The notes under the pieces: generated by a model
The model's input: only the letters and a program-made list of their open reading frames with translations
The model's database searches: none
What the model was told of the DNA's origin: nothing
Assembly: GCA_024349245.1 (NCBI GenBank)
Contig: JALDNG010000020.1
Location: forward strand, 21,369,501-21,433,500
Length of the DNA stretch: 64,000 bases
Source of the DNA: Neodontobutis hainanensis
Lineage: Eukaryota > Chordata > Actinopteri > Gobiiformes > Odontobutidae
Direction: 5' to 3'
Position numbers and translations under genes: made by a program
Part shown: one piece after another, positions 1-10,345 of the stretch
Position numbering within the stretch: position 1 is the stretch's first letter
Layout of the letters: every line of letters begins with the position of its first letter

Positions 1-1162
1 CCTCTTCAACACGCAAATGCAGTCAAGCCTTTCGAAACCCGCTGATGATAGTGGATTTTTTGACAATGCTCCACGCTGTCAGGATCCACTGGCAGACTTA
101 ACCATAAGTTGCTCTTCTCATGCGGCCCGTTTTAGTAAAGGATTTCTCCCCACTTGTCATCCAAGCCTCCCACTGAACACGGAGCGCCACTTTAAATGCA
201 CGATTTACACTGATGTCGAGTGGCTGCAAATACTTTGTTGTGCCTCCAGGAATCACAGCTGGAATTGAGTTTGTTCTCTTGATGGCTTCTTTCACTGAAT
301 CTGTTATGTGGGCCCTCATGCTGTCCAAAACGAGCAATGCCTTGTTTCTGTGAAAGAATCCTCCCGGTCGCTTGCCGTAACAGTCCGTATGCCATTCATG
401 CATTAAGCTTTCCGTCATCCATCCTTTCTTGTTGACTTTCACAACAATTCCTCTCGGGAATTTTTCTTTCGGCATTGTTGTGCGTTTAAAAATCACCATC
501 GGTGGAAGCTTTTCTCCCAATGCCGTGCAGCTCAGAACACAGGTGAAATGCGTTTTTTCATGCCCAGTTGTTTTCAGCGTGACGGATGATTCGCCTTTCC
601 TGTTGACAGTCCGAGTGAGAGGCAGGTCAAACAGCAGAGGAACCTCATCCATATTTATGATGTCGTGCGGGCCGATGGAATGCTCCGCTATCAGTGAATT
701 TGCGGAAGTTTGAAACTTTTTCCTCGTAGTCGGGAGGGAGCTGCTGACACAGACTCGTCCGTACCCTGATGGACAGGCCTTTGCGTCTCATAAATTTGAG
801 ACACCACGATGGTCCACCTCTAAAATCCTCAAAGTTCATTGCGGTGGCGATTGTTTTGGTTTCAGTCGGATCTGCACAGTTGAAACACCTTGGCCGTCTG
901 CTCTCTGTGTGTTGACCCAGTCTTCGAGCTCATTTTCTAGTTCGGGCCATCTGCTTTTCTTCCCCCTGAAAGCTTTAGTTGTCTTTTCGCACTGAGTCAA
1001 TTCCTCACGCTGCTGTTTCCAACGTCTTATCATCGACTCATTAAGACCAAGCTCCCGTGCAGCAGCTCTGTTTCCTTTTCCAACAGCCAAATCAATCACC
1101 TTCAACTTGAAAGCTGCATCATATGCATTTCTCCATGTCTTTGCCATGATGAGGTTGAACAA
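1..1162 (-). pseudogene. Pogo-superfamily (DDE_1/CENP-B-like) transposase, frameshifted
   Basis: Three reading frames on the minus strand are consecutive parts of one transposase. 1162-836 begins MAKTWRNAYDAAFKLKVIDL and carries a helix-turn-helix of the psq/CENP-B type (AARELGLNESMIRRWKQ). 839-645 is a linker. 652-98 is the catalytic core, with D2 (MDEVPLLF), D110 (LLVLDSMRAH) and D146 (LQPLDISVN), so the last two Asp are 36 residues apart, as expected for pogo-like D,D,D enzymes. Beyond 98 the C-terminal part continues in another frame to the window edge. At least three frame changes mean it is not translatable as one protein. It would have cut and pasted its own element at TA sites (family knowledge). 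Confidence 0.8.
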
Positions 1163-1395
1163 AATGACTACCGTAATCAGAATGATGGAAAGTTTGAGCG
1201 TGCTCGATTTAATCTAAATAGTAAACAAACCCGTTAACCCGTTCGGCAATTTCATTGGTCTAATGAAAGCTTCATTCCGCCAAAGCGGGAAAAATCCATA
1301 TATTAGCCGCGTCGTTGTTTAAGCCGCGAGGTTCAAAGCGTGGGAAATAAGTTGTGGCTTATAGTCCGGAAATTACGTTATTTTTAAAGGATGGA
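1..1395 (-). mobile_element. Pogo/Tigger-like DNA transposon, partial
   Basis: The block contains a broken pogo-type transposase reading leftward. It is followed at about 1260-1395 by a non-coding stretch that resembles the ends of pogo/Tigger elements in fish (family knowledge). The left part runs off the window, so only one end is seen and no target duplication could be tested. The exact right boundary is uncertain. Confidence 0.6.
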
Positions 1396-1629
1396 GTTCA
1401 TTTAACCCCTATGGGAAATTGAAACTTTCTAACAGCGTTGGCTGAATCTATTAAAACACAACTTCAGCAGCAGTGAAATGTTTATGTTTGACATTACATT
1501 AACTGCTGAATTTGAGTTTTAATAGGTCTAATCTATCTATATATCATTCATAGATCGATTATATATTGTTAAAATATATGCAGACAACTATTTATTCCTT
1601 GTTCAACTTTGCTCTTCCACTTCTTTGTA

Positions 1630-1650
1630 CCCCAGTCCAGAGTATGTGAG
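1630..1650 (+). repeat. hAT left TSD and terminal inverted repeat
   Basis: The 8-bp target site duplication CCCCAGTC (1630-1637) is followed by the 13-bp terminus CAGAGTATGTGAG. The partner is at 16775-16795. Confidence 0.92.
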
Positions 1651-2051
1651 AGGTGCGGTGTGGGGCGGAGCTAGGAGCAGAGCGGTGTGATTTTGCCCGG
1701 TGCGAGGAGCGGATTTTTTAAATGTTGGAGCGTTGTGATTTTCTCCTGCTCCGAAAACGCTCCACTATCGCTCAATTACCAATCACGAGCCAGGAGTCCC
1801 AGGACCAAACCACTGTCAGGAGATGGAAGGGGACTCAAAATGTTTCTAATCATATTTTGCATTTGTATTGTTTTATTAGTACTTTCACAAACATATATAT
1901 AAAGTATATATTATGTAATTAATTTATCACATGATTTTAATTATATTTTTAACGACCCCCTCGCGGTTTCCACCCGTACATCTCCATTATATGATGAACG
2001 ATTTTATAAGTTGGTAATAAGCAGTAAGCACAGGTAAAGACAGACAGAAAA

Positions 2052-2523
2052 ATGGAGTTTCTGAAATATTACTGTGAAGAAGGGGAAAAAATATATAAAT
2101 GTATTATAAAAAGTAGTGATGACAAAGGAGAACGGGAGTGCGGGGAGGTGATTGCAACGTCAAAGGATTCATTGTGGAATCTTAAAAGACACGTGTCAAG
2201 GAAACACGATAAAGTTTTTCGCTCACATGTGGAAAAAATCTGAAAGTCGGTATTATTCAGCTGGAACAACCTAAACCAATAATGCAGAATTTATACATTT
2301 GTAAATATTGTATTGACATTTAGGCTACTTATTATTTATATTTAATTTTAGCGCCAAATTTATGTTCAATTTACATTTTTTTGCAGAGAAAAAAAATCAC
2401 AGGAAACATGTAAAGAGACACAGAGCAGTACATTTAAAGGCTCCTTTCAACAAAGAACAACAAAAATAAATATTTCACAGGAGAGGAAGAGTGAACTAGA
2501 CCAGGCTTTTTTTAAAAATGATT
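2052..2523 (+). pseudogene. hAT transposase, N-terminal part with BED-type zinc finger
   Basis: The frame 2052-2243 starts MEFLKYYCEEGEKIYKCII. It contains a CX..C plus H-X4-H arrangement (C..., RHVSRKH), as in the BED fingers at the N-terminus of hAT transposases. The frame stops at 2243. Coding-like sequence resumes near 2400-2523 and is then cut by the Tc1 insertion at 2524/2525; the gene continues at 14517. A short intron or a lesion lies between the two parts. Confidence 0.65.
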
Positions 2524-2907
2524 TACAGTCCTGCTCACCATTATTGGCACCCGTGAAGTTTACATATGTACATATTGTGAAATATCTACTGAAGGAAATG
2601 TATCAAATTAACCAACATATTACTACAGATAGCTTGTGTTTGACACAAAACAGTAAATGATCAATAACATTTAAAAAGATAAACATTATGAGAAAAACAG
2701 AGAAAACCATAATGCTTGCCTTGTCAGTGGTATTGGCACCCTTTGCTGCAAATCAGTATGGAAACCCAATTTGGCTCACCTGTTGCAGATCTCAAATGAG
2801 GATCACCTGTGATGAAATGCCTACACCCATGTGACCCGAATTAGCCAATAAATGAACATTTTGGTTTTATAAAAAGCCACCTGTTATTCCCTCTTCATGT
2901 GTGACAA

Positions 2908-2960
2908 TGGTAAAGACAAAGGAGCTGTCTGAGGACACCAGAAATGCTATTATTTGCAAG
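2908..2960 (+). pseudogene. Tc1 transposase, first codons before the insertion
   Basis: ATG at 2908 reads MVKTKELSEDTRNAIICK, the standard beginning of fish Tc1 transposases. At 2961 the C-rich end of the foldback element interrupts it; the same frame resumes at about 13331. Confidence 0.85.
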
Positions 2961-3388
2961 CCCCCACCCAACGCAAAATGAAAGCAAAATAATGTTGTTC
3001 GTTTGTGCTTGTTTGTGCTGCACAAATTTTCGTTTGTGCTGTTTTAGTTTTTTAGATATTAAAAGAATAATTTTAAGTAGGTCAACTTCACTCAGCCCCC
3101 CACATGCTCCAAATTGGCCCAAAAACGGTCTCGTTCGTTTGTGCCGCGTTTGTGCCGGTGAAAGTTTTGTTTGTGCTTTTTCAGTTTAATAAATATTAAG
3201 CACTGAATTATTGGCCGATTACGTAATCTGCCCCCCCACATGCTCCAAATTTAACAAAACTGCTCTCGTTCGTTTGTGCTGCGTTTGTGCTGGTTTGTGC
3301 CTGTAAAAGTTTTGTTTGTGCTGTTTTGGTTTTTAAAATATTAAACATTGAATTATTGGCCGATGACGTCATCAGCCCCCGTCACAAA
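2961..3388 (+). repeat. Left terminal inverted repeat with internal tandem units
   Basis: Three diverged units of about 120-135 bp start near 2995, 3130 and 3265. Each opens with GTTCGTTTGTGC and contains several GTTTGTGC copies. The first two close with CCCCCCACATGCTCCAAATT and the third with a shorter C-run. The second and third units also carry TGAATTATTGGCCGAT followed by TTACGTAA or TGACGTCA, CRE-like palindromes. Confidence 0.85.
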
Positions 3389-3712
3389 TTTATGATTCAC
3401 GAGCAGTGACTATTTTATTTCTGGTTTGTCATTTGTTCAATCTCTTACCAGCATATTTTGTGTTAGTAAAGATGTTTTTATTAGAACGAAAACTCAACTG
3501 TCTGGACTATTAAACAATTCAATAAACAATTCTTTACTTACCTGGGGCCTGTTGCACAAAAGTAGGATAAGGGATTAAGCCAGGATATCTTGGTAATCCT
3601 GGCTCAATTGATCCCTAATCCGGTTGCACTAAAGCTGGATAGGGGGCAGGAGGATATGTTATGGTATAAATTACCATGGAAATTTATTCTGTGGAGCTAG
3701 CCTGCTCCACGG

Positions 3713-4197
3713 TGGGGGACGAGAAGCAGGACCCAAACGCAGAACTAGTACAATGTGAATCAGGTTTATTTGTTACAACAACACAATGTGGCTCGGGGAA
3801 CTGTCCGATGTGGAGTGGAGGTGAGCTGATCTGAAGTCCGGGAAGGTGGCTTACGGATAGACGCCAGTGAAGCAGACGAGGAGACTTGAGACGAGCAGGT
3901 AAGGCTGGATCCGGGCTGGAGCTGGCAGTGGCACCTGGGTACGACACGAACAGGTAATTACTCTCAAATACAACAAAACACGAATATTTCAAAACACGAT
4001 GAGCACAACGTCTTCACTAACTGATAGTAGTGTTGACAACGAACTGGCGCTGAGTGAAGGGAAGACCGGTTCTTTTAAACAGAGGTTGATGAGGTGTAAG
4101 TGGTTGCAGGTGTGCCGACTGCCCTGCCCAGCTGAGGAGAGAGGAGAGCACAGAGGGGAGGGGGAGACACACAGACAGACAACCACAGATCCTGACA
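3713..4197 (-). repeat. 3' LTR of the Ty3/gypsy element
   Basis: On the minus strand it starts TGTCAGGATCTGTGG immediately after the polypurine tract and ends CTCGTCCCCCA, so it has the TG...CA borders of an LTR (485 bp). An AATAAA polyadenylation signal is present near 3765-3771 on the minus strand. Confidence 0.75.
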
Positions 4198-4210
4198 GTA
4201 CCCCCCCCCC

Positions 4211-7200
4211 CTAATGGACGCCACCGGGCGGACTGCCAGGTTTATCGGGGTGCCTCTGGTAGAACTCCCGGATCAGGTCGGGGTCCAGGATGAGCGAGCG
4301 GGACAGCCAGGACCGTTCCTCTGGACCATACCCCTCCCAGTCTACAAGAAATTGGAATCCACGTCCACGGGGCCGGACGTCCAGAATGCGGCGGACCGTA
4401 AAGGCTGGTGCGCCATCAATGACCTGGGCCGGAGGAGGGGGATCGGCGGGAGGGCACAGAGGACTGGTGGAGACTGGCTTGATTTTAGAGACGTGGAAGC
4501 TCGGGTGGATCTTTAAGGAGGCAGGAAGCTCCAATCGTACCACCGTAGGGTTGATTAGTCTCTCAATCCGGAATGGGCCGATGTACCGTGGCGCTATTTC
4601 CCGTTCTTGCTCCGGAAACATGGGGGGTATGTATCCTAGGGCACATTCAAAAGGAGATTTTCCGGTAGCTGCGGATGCGAGGGAGTTGTGAGCATACTCG
4701 ATCCACGCCAAGCAGGTGCTCCAGTTGTTCGGCTCTTGTGCTGCCACACACCGCAGGGCCGCCTCCAGAGCCTGATTTGCTCTCTCGCATTGGCCGTTAG
4801 TCTGAGGATGGAAACCGGAGGAAAGGCTGACTCCCGTGCCTAGAGCCTTGCAAAACGCTCTCCACACTTGAGAGACAAACTGGGGGCCACGGTCCGACAC
4901 AATATCCAGGGGGATCCCGTGGATCCGGAAAACCTGGTTTACCATGATCTCCGCTGTCTCCAAGGCTGTGGGTAGCTTGGGGAGACCCACAAAGTGAACC
5001 GACTTAGAGAAACGGTCGATGATGGTGAGGATGACCGTGTTGCCTTGAGAAACGGGCAGACCGGAAACGAAGTCTATGGCGATGTGTGACCAGGGTCGAC
5101 TTGGCACGGGAAGGGGGCGCAGTTGCCCTGCCGGCGGTTGATTTGAGGTCTTCCTTCGGGCGCAGGTGGTGCAGGCAGCCACAAACTCCTTTACATCCCT
5201 CTTCATGCCGGACCACCAAAAATGTCTTTTAAGGAGGATGAGCGTGCGTCTCCCGCCGGGATGACACGCAAATCGGGAGGTGTTCCCCCACTGTAGCACC
5301 TCTGAGCGAGCCACCTGGGGAACAATCATCCGGTTGACCGGCCCAGTACCAGGGTCAGGTTCGCCCCGCTGCGCCTCCCTCACCACGGACTCGATCTCCC
5401 AGGTAACGGGGGCCACCACGCAGGAAGGAGGAAGTATGGTGTCGTTAGAGTCCGGGGTGTCCGTGGGGAGAAACTGGCGGGAGAGAGCGTCCGGCTTAGC
5501 ATTTCTGGAGCCCGGACGGTAGGAGAGGGTGAACAAAAAATGGTCAAAGAACAGTGCCCAGCGGGCCTGACGGGAATTTAGGCGTTTTGCGGTTCTGATA
5601 TAGCCCAGATTTTTGTGGTCGGTCCAAACGATGAATGGAAGTTCTGCCCCCTCCAAATGGTGTCGCCACTCCTCCAAGGCCATCTTGACGGCCAATAACT
5701 CGCTGTCCCCAATCGCATAGTTACGCTCTGCAGGAGAGAGCCGCCGAGAAAAGAAAGCACAGGGGTGGAGTTTCTGGTCTGTTGGTGCCCGCTGTGATAG
5801 CACAGCGCCTACCCCCTCATCCGAGGCGTCCACCTCCACCACAAACTGGCGGGTGGGGTCGGGATGGATGAGGATGGGAGCAGAGGTGAACCGCCTCTTC
5901 AGTTGCTGCAGCGCACTCTCAGCCTCCGGGGACCAGATGAAGGGGACCTTGTAGGAGGTTAATCGAGTTAACGGGGCCACCACCGAGCTGTAGTTCCGGA
6001 TGAATCGCCGGTAGAAGTTAGCGAATCCCAAAAAACGTTGGAGCTCCTTCAGATTACGGGGTGTGGGCCACTCCATTACTGCCTGGATCTTAATGGGATC
6101 CGGCCTCACATGGCCCTTGCCAATGATGTAGCCGAGGAAGCTGACGGAGGGCTGGTGGAACTCACACTTCTCAGCCTTGACGAAGAGCTTGTTTTCCAGG
6201 AGTCGCTGGAGCACCTGTCGCACATGCTGCGTGTGCTCCTCCGGAGTGCGGGAGAATATCAAAATGTCGTCTATGTAGACGAAGACGAAGCGGTGGATGA
6301 AATCTCGGAGGACATCATTGACCATGGCCTGGAATACGGCCGGGGCATTTGTGAGGCCGAAGGGCATGACCAAATACTCAAAGTGTCCTAAAGGAGTGTT
6401 GAACGCCGTCTTCCACTCATCGCCCTCTCGGATCCGGACGAGGTGGTATGCGCTTCGTAAATCGAGCTTGGTGAAGATGGTAGCCTGATGCAGAGGCTGG
6501 AACGCTGAATCGATGAGTGGTAGTGGGTACTTGTTCTTTACAGTGATGTCATTCAGGCCACGATAGTCGATGCACGGGCGGAGGGTCTTGTCCTTCTTAT
6601 TAACAAAAAAGAACCCCGCCCCGACGGGAGAGGAGGATGGCCGGATAATGCCTGTGGCCAGCGACTCGGTTATGTAGGTCTCCATGGCCTCCCTCTCTGG
6701 GCGTGAGAGGTTGTAGAGACGTCTAGTGGGCAAAGTAGTCCCAGGGAGGAGATTTATGGCACAGTCATACGGCCGATGAGGAAGAGACTGGGCGTGAGCC
6801 TTATTAAATACCTCACAGAGGTGGTGGTATTCCATTGGGACGCTCGACAGGTCCGGCGTTTCTGAAGGGGACGTCGGGGTCCTGACAGGGGATAAGGCAG
6901 ACCGTAAACACACCGCGTGGCAGTGCGGGCTCCAACCCAAAACTCCGCCGCTGGCCCAGTCAAATTGGGGGTTGTGCGTCATCAGCCAGGGATATTGCAA
7001 AATCAGCGGGGTCTGCGGTGCCTGGATCAAGTTAAAAATGAGCACCTCCCGGTGGTTGCCTGACAGCACCAAAGTGACGGGTACAGTGCGATGTGTCACT
7101 TGAGCCAATGGTCTCCCGTCCACGGCATTAGCGAGAAGTGGCGTTTTGAGGGGTTCCGTCTGGATACCGGCCTGGCAAGCCAGATTAGTGTCAATAAAGT

Positions 7201-7630
7201 TCTCCTCCGCCCCCGAGTCCACAAGAGCTGACAGCGGGAGGCTCACCTTGTCCATACACAACACGGCGGGGATTAGCATTCGTTTCGGGGGTGCATTGAG
7301 AATCTGAGATTGGCTCACCAGGACCCCCCTAGCTCCGGGTGAGCCCCGTCTTTTGGCCGGATTGAGCAGTTGGTGATAGAATGGCCCCGCTGACCGCAAT
7401 AGAGACACCTCCCCTCCTTCCTCCGTCGGGAGCGCTCCGCCGGGGTCAGGCCAGCCCGACCTAACTGCATTGGCTCTGGATCGGTCTCGCTGAGTGGGCC
7501 TGGGGCGGCTACGGAGAGAGATTCTGTTGGAGTGTAGGCTCTGGAGCCGGCGAAGGCGGAAAACCGAGGAGGTCCGGTCTCCTGTGTGGCGCGGAATCCT
7601 GTGGCTGGGGCTTTCATAATTACAGTACAA
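4211..7630 (-). CDS. Ty3/gypsy Pol polyprotein (PR-RT-RNaseH-IN-chromodomain)
   Basis: One uninterrupted frame of up to 1139 codons. The first ~100 codons probably are not translated this way because they overlap gag in another frame and open with TTG. Domains in order: aspartic protease (LVDSGAEENF, DSG at 138-140); reverse transcriptase (VYIDDILIFS, YIDD at 452-455); RNase H (VVEVDASDEG, Asp601); zinc-binding and integrase core (Asp853, Asp913, Glu949, D-59-D-35-E); and a C-terminal chromodomain (about 1070-1125, FLVDWEGYG...SW). The chromodomain would direct integration to marked chromatin (family knowledge). Between the integrase core and YIGPF there is much less sequence than the family normally has, suggesting an in-frame internal deletion. 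No stop or frameshift is seen, so it is the youngest layer of the nest. Confidence 0.9.
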   Translation of the reverse strand: MYCNYESPSHRIPRHTGDRTSSVFRLRRLQSLHSNRISLRSRPRPTQRDRSRANAVRSGWPDPGGALPTEEGGEVSLLRSAGPFYHQLLNPAKRRGSPGARGVLVSQSQILNAPPKRMLIPAVLCMDKVSLPLSALVDSGAEENFIDTNLACQAGIQTEPLKTPLLANAVDGRPLAQVTHRTVPVTLVLSGNHREVLIFNLIQAPQTPLILQYPWLMTHNPQFDWASGGVLGWSPHCHAVCLRSALSPVRTPTSPSETPDLSSVPMEYHHLCEVFNKAHAQSLPHRPYDCAINLLPGTTLPTRRLYNLSRPEREAMETYITESLATGIIRPSSSPVGAGFFFVNKKDKTLRPCIDYRGLNDITVKNKYPLPLIDSAFQPLHQATIFTKLDLRSAYHLVRIREGDEWKTAFNTPLGHFEYLVMPFGLTNAPAVFQAMVNDVLRDFIHRFVFVYIDDILIFSRTPEEHTQHVRQVLQRLLENKLFVKAEKCEFHQPSVSFLGYIIGKGHVRPDPIKIQAVMEWPTPRNLKELQRFLGFANFYRRFIRNYSSVVAPLTRLTSYKVPFIWSPEAESALQQLKRRFTSAPILIHPDPTRQFVVEVDASDEGVGAVLSQRAPTDQKLHPCAFFSRRLSPAERNYAIGDSELLAVKMALEEWRHHLEGAELPFIVWTDHKNLGYIRTAKRLNSRQARWALFFDHFLFTLSYRPGSRNAKPDALSRQFLPTDTPDSNDTILPPSCVVAPVTWEIESVVREAQRGEPDPGTGPVNRMIVPQVARSEVLQWGNTSRFACHPGGRRTLILLKRHFWWSGMKRDVKEFVAACTTCARRKTSNQPPAGQLRPLPVPSRPWSHIAIDFVSGLPVSQGNTVILTIIDRFSKSVHFVGLPKLPTALETAEIMVNQVFRIHGIPLDIVSDRGPQFVSQVWRAFCKALGTGVSLSSGFHPQTNGQCERANQALEAALRCVAAQEPNNWSTCLAWIEYAHNSLASAATGKSPFECALGYIPPMFPEQEREIAPRYIGPFRIERLINPTVVRLELPASLKIHPSFHVSKIKPVSTSPLCPPADPPPPAQVIDGAPAFTVRRILDVRPRGRGFQFLVDWEGYGPEERSWLSRSLILDPDLIREFYQRHPDKPGSPPGGVH
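7315..7617 (-). pseudogene. Ty3/gypsy Gag C-terminus with zinc knuckle
   Basis: The frame ends with a CCHC knuckle (CLYCGQRGHSITNC) and a short tail, in a different frame from pol and overlapping its start. The matrix/capsid part that should precede it is absent. Its ATG at 7617 is internal to the family protein. Confidence 0.75.
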
Positions 7631-7712
7631 CTGCGTTTTTGGAGATGTGAATTAAATATTTGATTTGTAATTGTGATGTTTCAGCGGACCGGTGAGTGTA
7701 ATTGTGCACTAC

Positions 7713-7874
7713 TTATGCATTCAGGCGGTCTGCAATACTTTGCCATGCTTTTTCTCTTTGCTTTATCACTGTGGCGGTGTTGCCTTTTTTCTTAATTATA
7801 TCTTTTACCTCCTCGTATGCCTCCATGAGGATTTGTGCTTCCGACGAGGAAAAGTACGCGGCTCTAGTTGCCAT
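7713..7874 (-). pseudogene. Harbinger Myb/SANT-like DNA-binding protein, first exon
   Basis: From ATG at 7874 leftward the frame encodes 53 residues, beginning MATRAAYFSSSEAQILMEAY and ending KAWQSIADRLNA before TAA. This is the first half of the trihelix/SANT-like domain of the Myb-type accessory protein that helps Harbinger nuclease enter the nucleus and bind DNA (family knowledge). The frame stops where the family continues, so either an intron begins near here or the gene is truncated; the gypsy insertion starts about 100 bp further on. Confidence 0.7.
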
Positions 7875-8628
7875 GGTAAATCAGTTAATCTGTGATCTGT
7901 GGCGGGGTCTATTTGAGTGAGCCGTGAGCGCGCACCTATCCAGGATTGGTTTCACCTGGCTTAATGAATCCGTGTCTGCTCATCCTGGCTTGGTCTTTGT
8001 GCAACCAATTAAGCCTGGACGCACATGTTTTGGCTTTATTGAGCTCAGCTGAGTCATTTATCCCGGATGTCTTAATTCTACTTTTGTGCAACAGGCCCCT
8101 GGTCTCTCCTGACTTTTTGTGTTTACAAGGATTATCTGCAACACTTCACTTCCACCACTAGGCAAGTGACACTTCTGTAAGATGCTCTTGTTAAAATCAG
8201 TGTAGAGTTCGTTGGAAAAATATTGATACAAATCAAACTGCAGAAGTCATTACTAAATCAAATTTCTGGCCAATGTAAGTACAAAGTTTTAACACTGTCA
8301 ATTATAACATTATTAGTTAACTTCAAGAATAGTGCACCATACAAGAGAGCTAAGCTTATCAATGTTTACTGAACAGAAAACGCATTGCTAATATAATACA
8401 GCTAATGCTAATTGTAATTGCACATCTGACCCATGCTAGATGTTTGTAATACATTGTACTGTAGATCTAGGGGGTCAACATTACCATATTTGTCCTAATA
8501 TAAGATATAATATTATCCTCATGTATTATTAAAATGTAATCACACCAATATTGTTATGCATAAAAATAAGTTTAAACTGTACATGACATTTTTGAGTCTT
8601 TGAGTCAGGATTATTTAAGTGGGTAATT

Positions 8629-8823
8629 ATGTTTTGCTTCTCTCAGATGCCCAAGAAACAAACAGTTGACAGGGATTCCATTTTCACTGCGTTGTGTTCA
8701 GCAAAAGATGTCATAGTCCAAAATGGCAATATAGCTACACCTAATCAGAGCATCTGGACAGAGCTTAGTAAGCAGCTGGAAAATAAGATCACTGCAAAGG
8801 CTCTATACACCTTGTTAAATTAA
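8629..8823 (+). pseudogene. Foldback-element protein, possible N-terminal exon
   Basis: The short frame contains MPKKQTVDRDSIFTALCSAK and ends ENKITAKALYTLLN. It begins shortly after the Harbinger insertion and lies 5' of the transposase frames in the same direction. A pyrimidine-rich stretch ending CTCTCAG precedes the MPKK codon (about 8640), so this could be an internal exon. I do not recognise a domain. The sequence continues with many stops to about 9100. Confidence 0.4.
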
Positions 8824-9101
8824 ACAGACACAACATCTGGACTGCTTTAGGGTTTACTCATAAAAGTGATCAACAAACAAGTGGCAGTAGTGATGATGCT
8901 GATTTTGAGCCAGGGTCCCTTTCCCCCAGACCAAAAGATTCCTGGACTTTTGAGCTAGAAGTTCCATTTCAGAAATGGATTGAATTCATCCCTGAAATGG
9001 TAAAATACAAAGCCAAGTTGTCTAAAACAGAAAAAAGGGAATACACAGTTTTGAAGCCTAGCATTTGGACACATGTGATAAACCATTAAATTTGGCAAGA
9101 A

Positions 9102-9425
9102 GTGAAATGCTCCTGCACATTTGCCTTTAAAAGAGCCAAGGTCTATCCATCAGCCACTGAGAAATACAATGAAATAAGAGGAAACTGTAAGGAGTGTCAT
9201 GGCCAGATCCAAATAAAATGTGACAGAGAGCCTGAGATCAACTGCCCAGTGATGCTCAAGTGTTTAATTAAAAACGATAGTTCCCTTCACACTGGCCGTT
9301 CCAAGCGTGCACTGTCCGGCAACTTGCGTGTGCAGGTTTCCAAAGAGCTGTGTGAGGGTAGAATGGAACCCCATGTATGGAGGGCATCGGAGGCATCCAA
9401 GCTGATGGATTTTTGGAGATCATGA
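9102..9425 (+). pseudogene. Foldback-element transposase, zinc-binding N-terminal region
   Basis: The frame includes CSCTFAFKRAKVYPSATEKY and NCKECHGQIQIKC, i.e. a CxxC...C pattern, then RSKRALSGNLRVQVSKELC. MULE-like transposases often have a FLYWCH or zinc-ribbon region upstream of the catalytic core, and this could be one. The frame breaks at 9425, and coding-like sequence continues in the next frame to about 9560 (ILSLQMLKYSEPHSGIIKD), so it is decayed. Function is inferred from position. Confidence 0.5.
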
Positions 9426-9591
9426 GCCAAGTCATCTGCCTAATTTGGCCACCCAGCGCAAAGCAAAACAAGAGAGAAATGACTTGGAGTTAGGCAACAA
9501 GGATCCTATTTTGTCTCTGCAAATGTTAAAATACAGTGAACCGCACAGTGGCATCATTAAAGATTAAAGTCACTATTGGAGTCAAACACAA

Positions 9592-10230
9592 ATGTACATG
9601 TACAAAACCTTATCAAAGATGTCTACTAACCCAGTTCTGAGTTTTGATGCAACTTGCTCAGTAGTGAGGAAACTACAAAGACCAGTTGGCAAATCTGGCC
9701 ATATATTTTTGTATCAGGGTGTTCTGGCAGGGGTTGAGCTCTCAAGTGTCCCAGTGGTGCAAATGCTGTCAGAAAGACATGATGTTAGCGCAATAACAAA
9801 TTGGCTGACAGAATGGATACGCGCAGGTGCACCAACTCCAAAAGAGGTTGTGAGTGACTTTTCGCTGGCTTTGCTCGGAGCTCTGGTCAAGGCATTTACT
9901 CCTCATCCTGATCTAAAGAGCTACATCAATGAGTATTATGCTGTCTTACTGGGTAAACAGTCAGCAAAAGTGCCACCTTGTTTTGTACGAGTTGATGTTG
10001 CACATTGCATCAAGATGATCTGCCAGTGGGACTGCTTGAAGAAAAAACCACATCGCATTAAAGATTTCTTTGTGAGGTCAATGGCACAGCTTCTTGTGTC
10101 ACAGTCCATGGAGGATGCGAGAGAGATACTACGCAATATTACTATTGTGGCTCTCAGTGAAACAGAGGGAAATGACAGCTCTGGAGCCCCCAACATAGCA
10201 GAAAGATGCAAGAAATACCTGAAAGCTTGA
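9592..10230 (+). pseudogene. MULE-like transposase catalytic core (D, D)
   Basis: The 212-codon frame holds VLSFDATCSVV (Asp19), GHIFLYQGVLAG, PVVQMLSERHDVSAITNWL and VVSDFSLALLGALVKAF (Asp89), followed by VRVDVAHCIKMICQW. The layout, a first Asp in a hydrophobic strand, a P-x-x-x-M-L-S-E-x-H helix and a second V-x-D-x-S/G-x-A-L motif, resembles the RNase H-fold core of MULE transposases. It is preceded and followed by stops, and the remaining C-terminal part lies in 10346-10705. The call is from motif reading; an HMM search with MULE and DDE_Tnp families would decide it. Confidence 0.6.
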
Positions 10231-10345
10231 ATTGCAGAAGAGTGTGTCATCGTTCCAGCTATAGAGGGTGAGGACCTGGAAAAAGTGGATCCATGTGAGC
10301 AAACAGACATATGTGAGTTGAGTAGATAATGGTGATCATGACAAT

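Larger units (their letters stand above)
3713..7620 (-). mobile_element. Ty3/gypsy retroelement, chromovirus type, 5'-truncated
   Basis: The minus-strand element has one LTR at its 3' end (3713-4197), a G-rich polypurine tract next to it (4201-4212) and a pol frame. There is no matching LTR on the right side and gag is cut off at its zinc knuckle, so the 5' LTR and most of gag are missing. The right boundary is placed near 7620 by the end of gag similarity. Confidence 0.85.
3545..8098 (-). mobile_element. PIF-Harbinger-like element inside the foldback element
   Basis: The ends are GGGCCTGTTGCACAAAAGTAG at 3545 and the complement ending at 8098. They are flanked by a 3-bp duplication CTG (3542-3544 and 8099-8101), consistent with the 3-bp duplications of PIF-Harbinger. 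A Myb/SANT-like frame at 7713-7874 supports the family. No Harbinger nuclease gene remains; the interior is mostly replaced by a gypsy retroelement. Confidence 0.8.

Noticed and set aside
2961..3388. CRISPR-like array of GTTTGTGC repeats
   Set aside because: Units are long, diverged and inverted at 12805-13323. They form transposon arms in a vertebrate-type genome.
9936..10310. 124-codon minus-strand frame
   Set aside because: It is the shadow of the plus-strand transposase frame, without motifs of its own.
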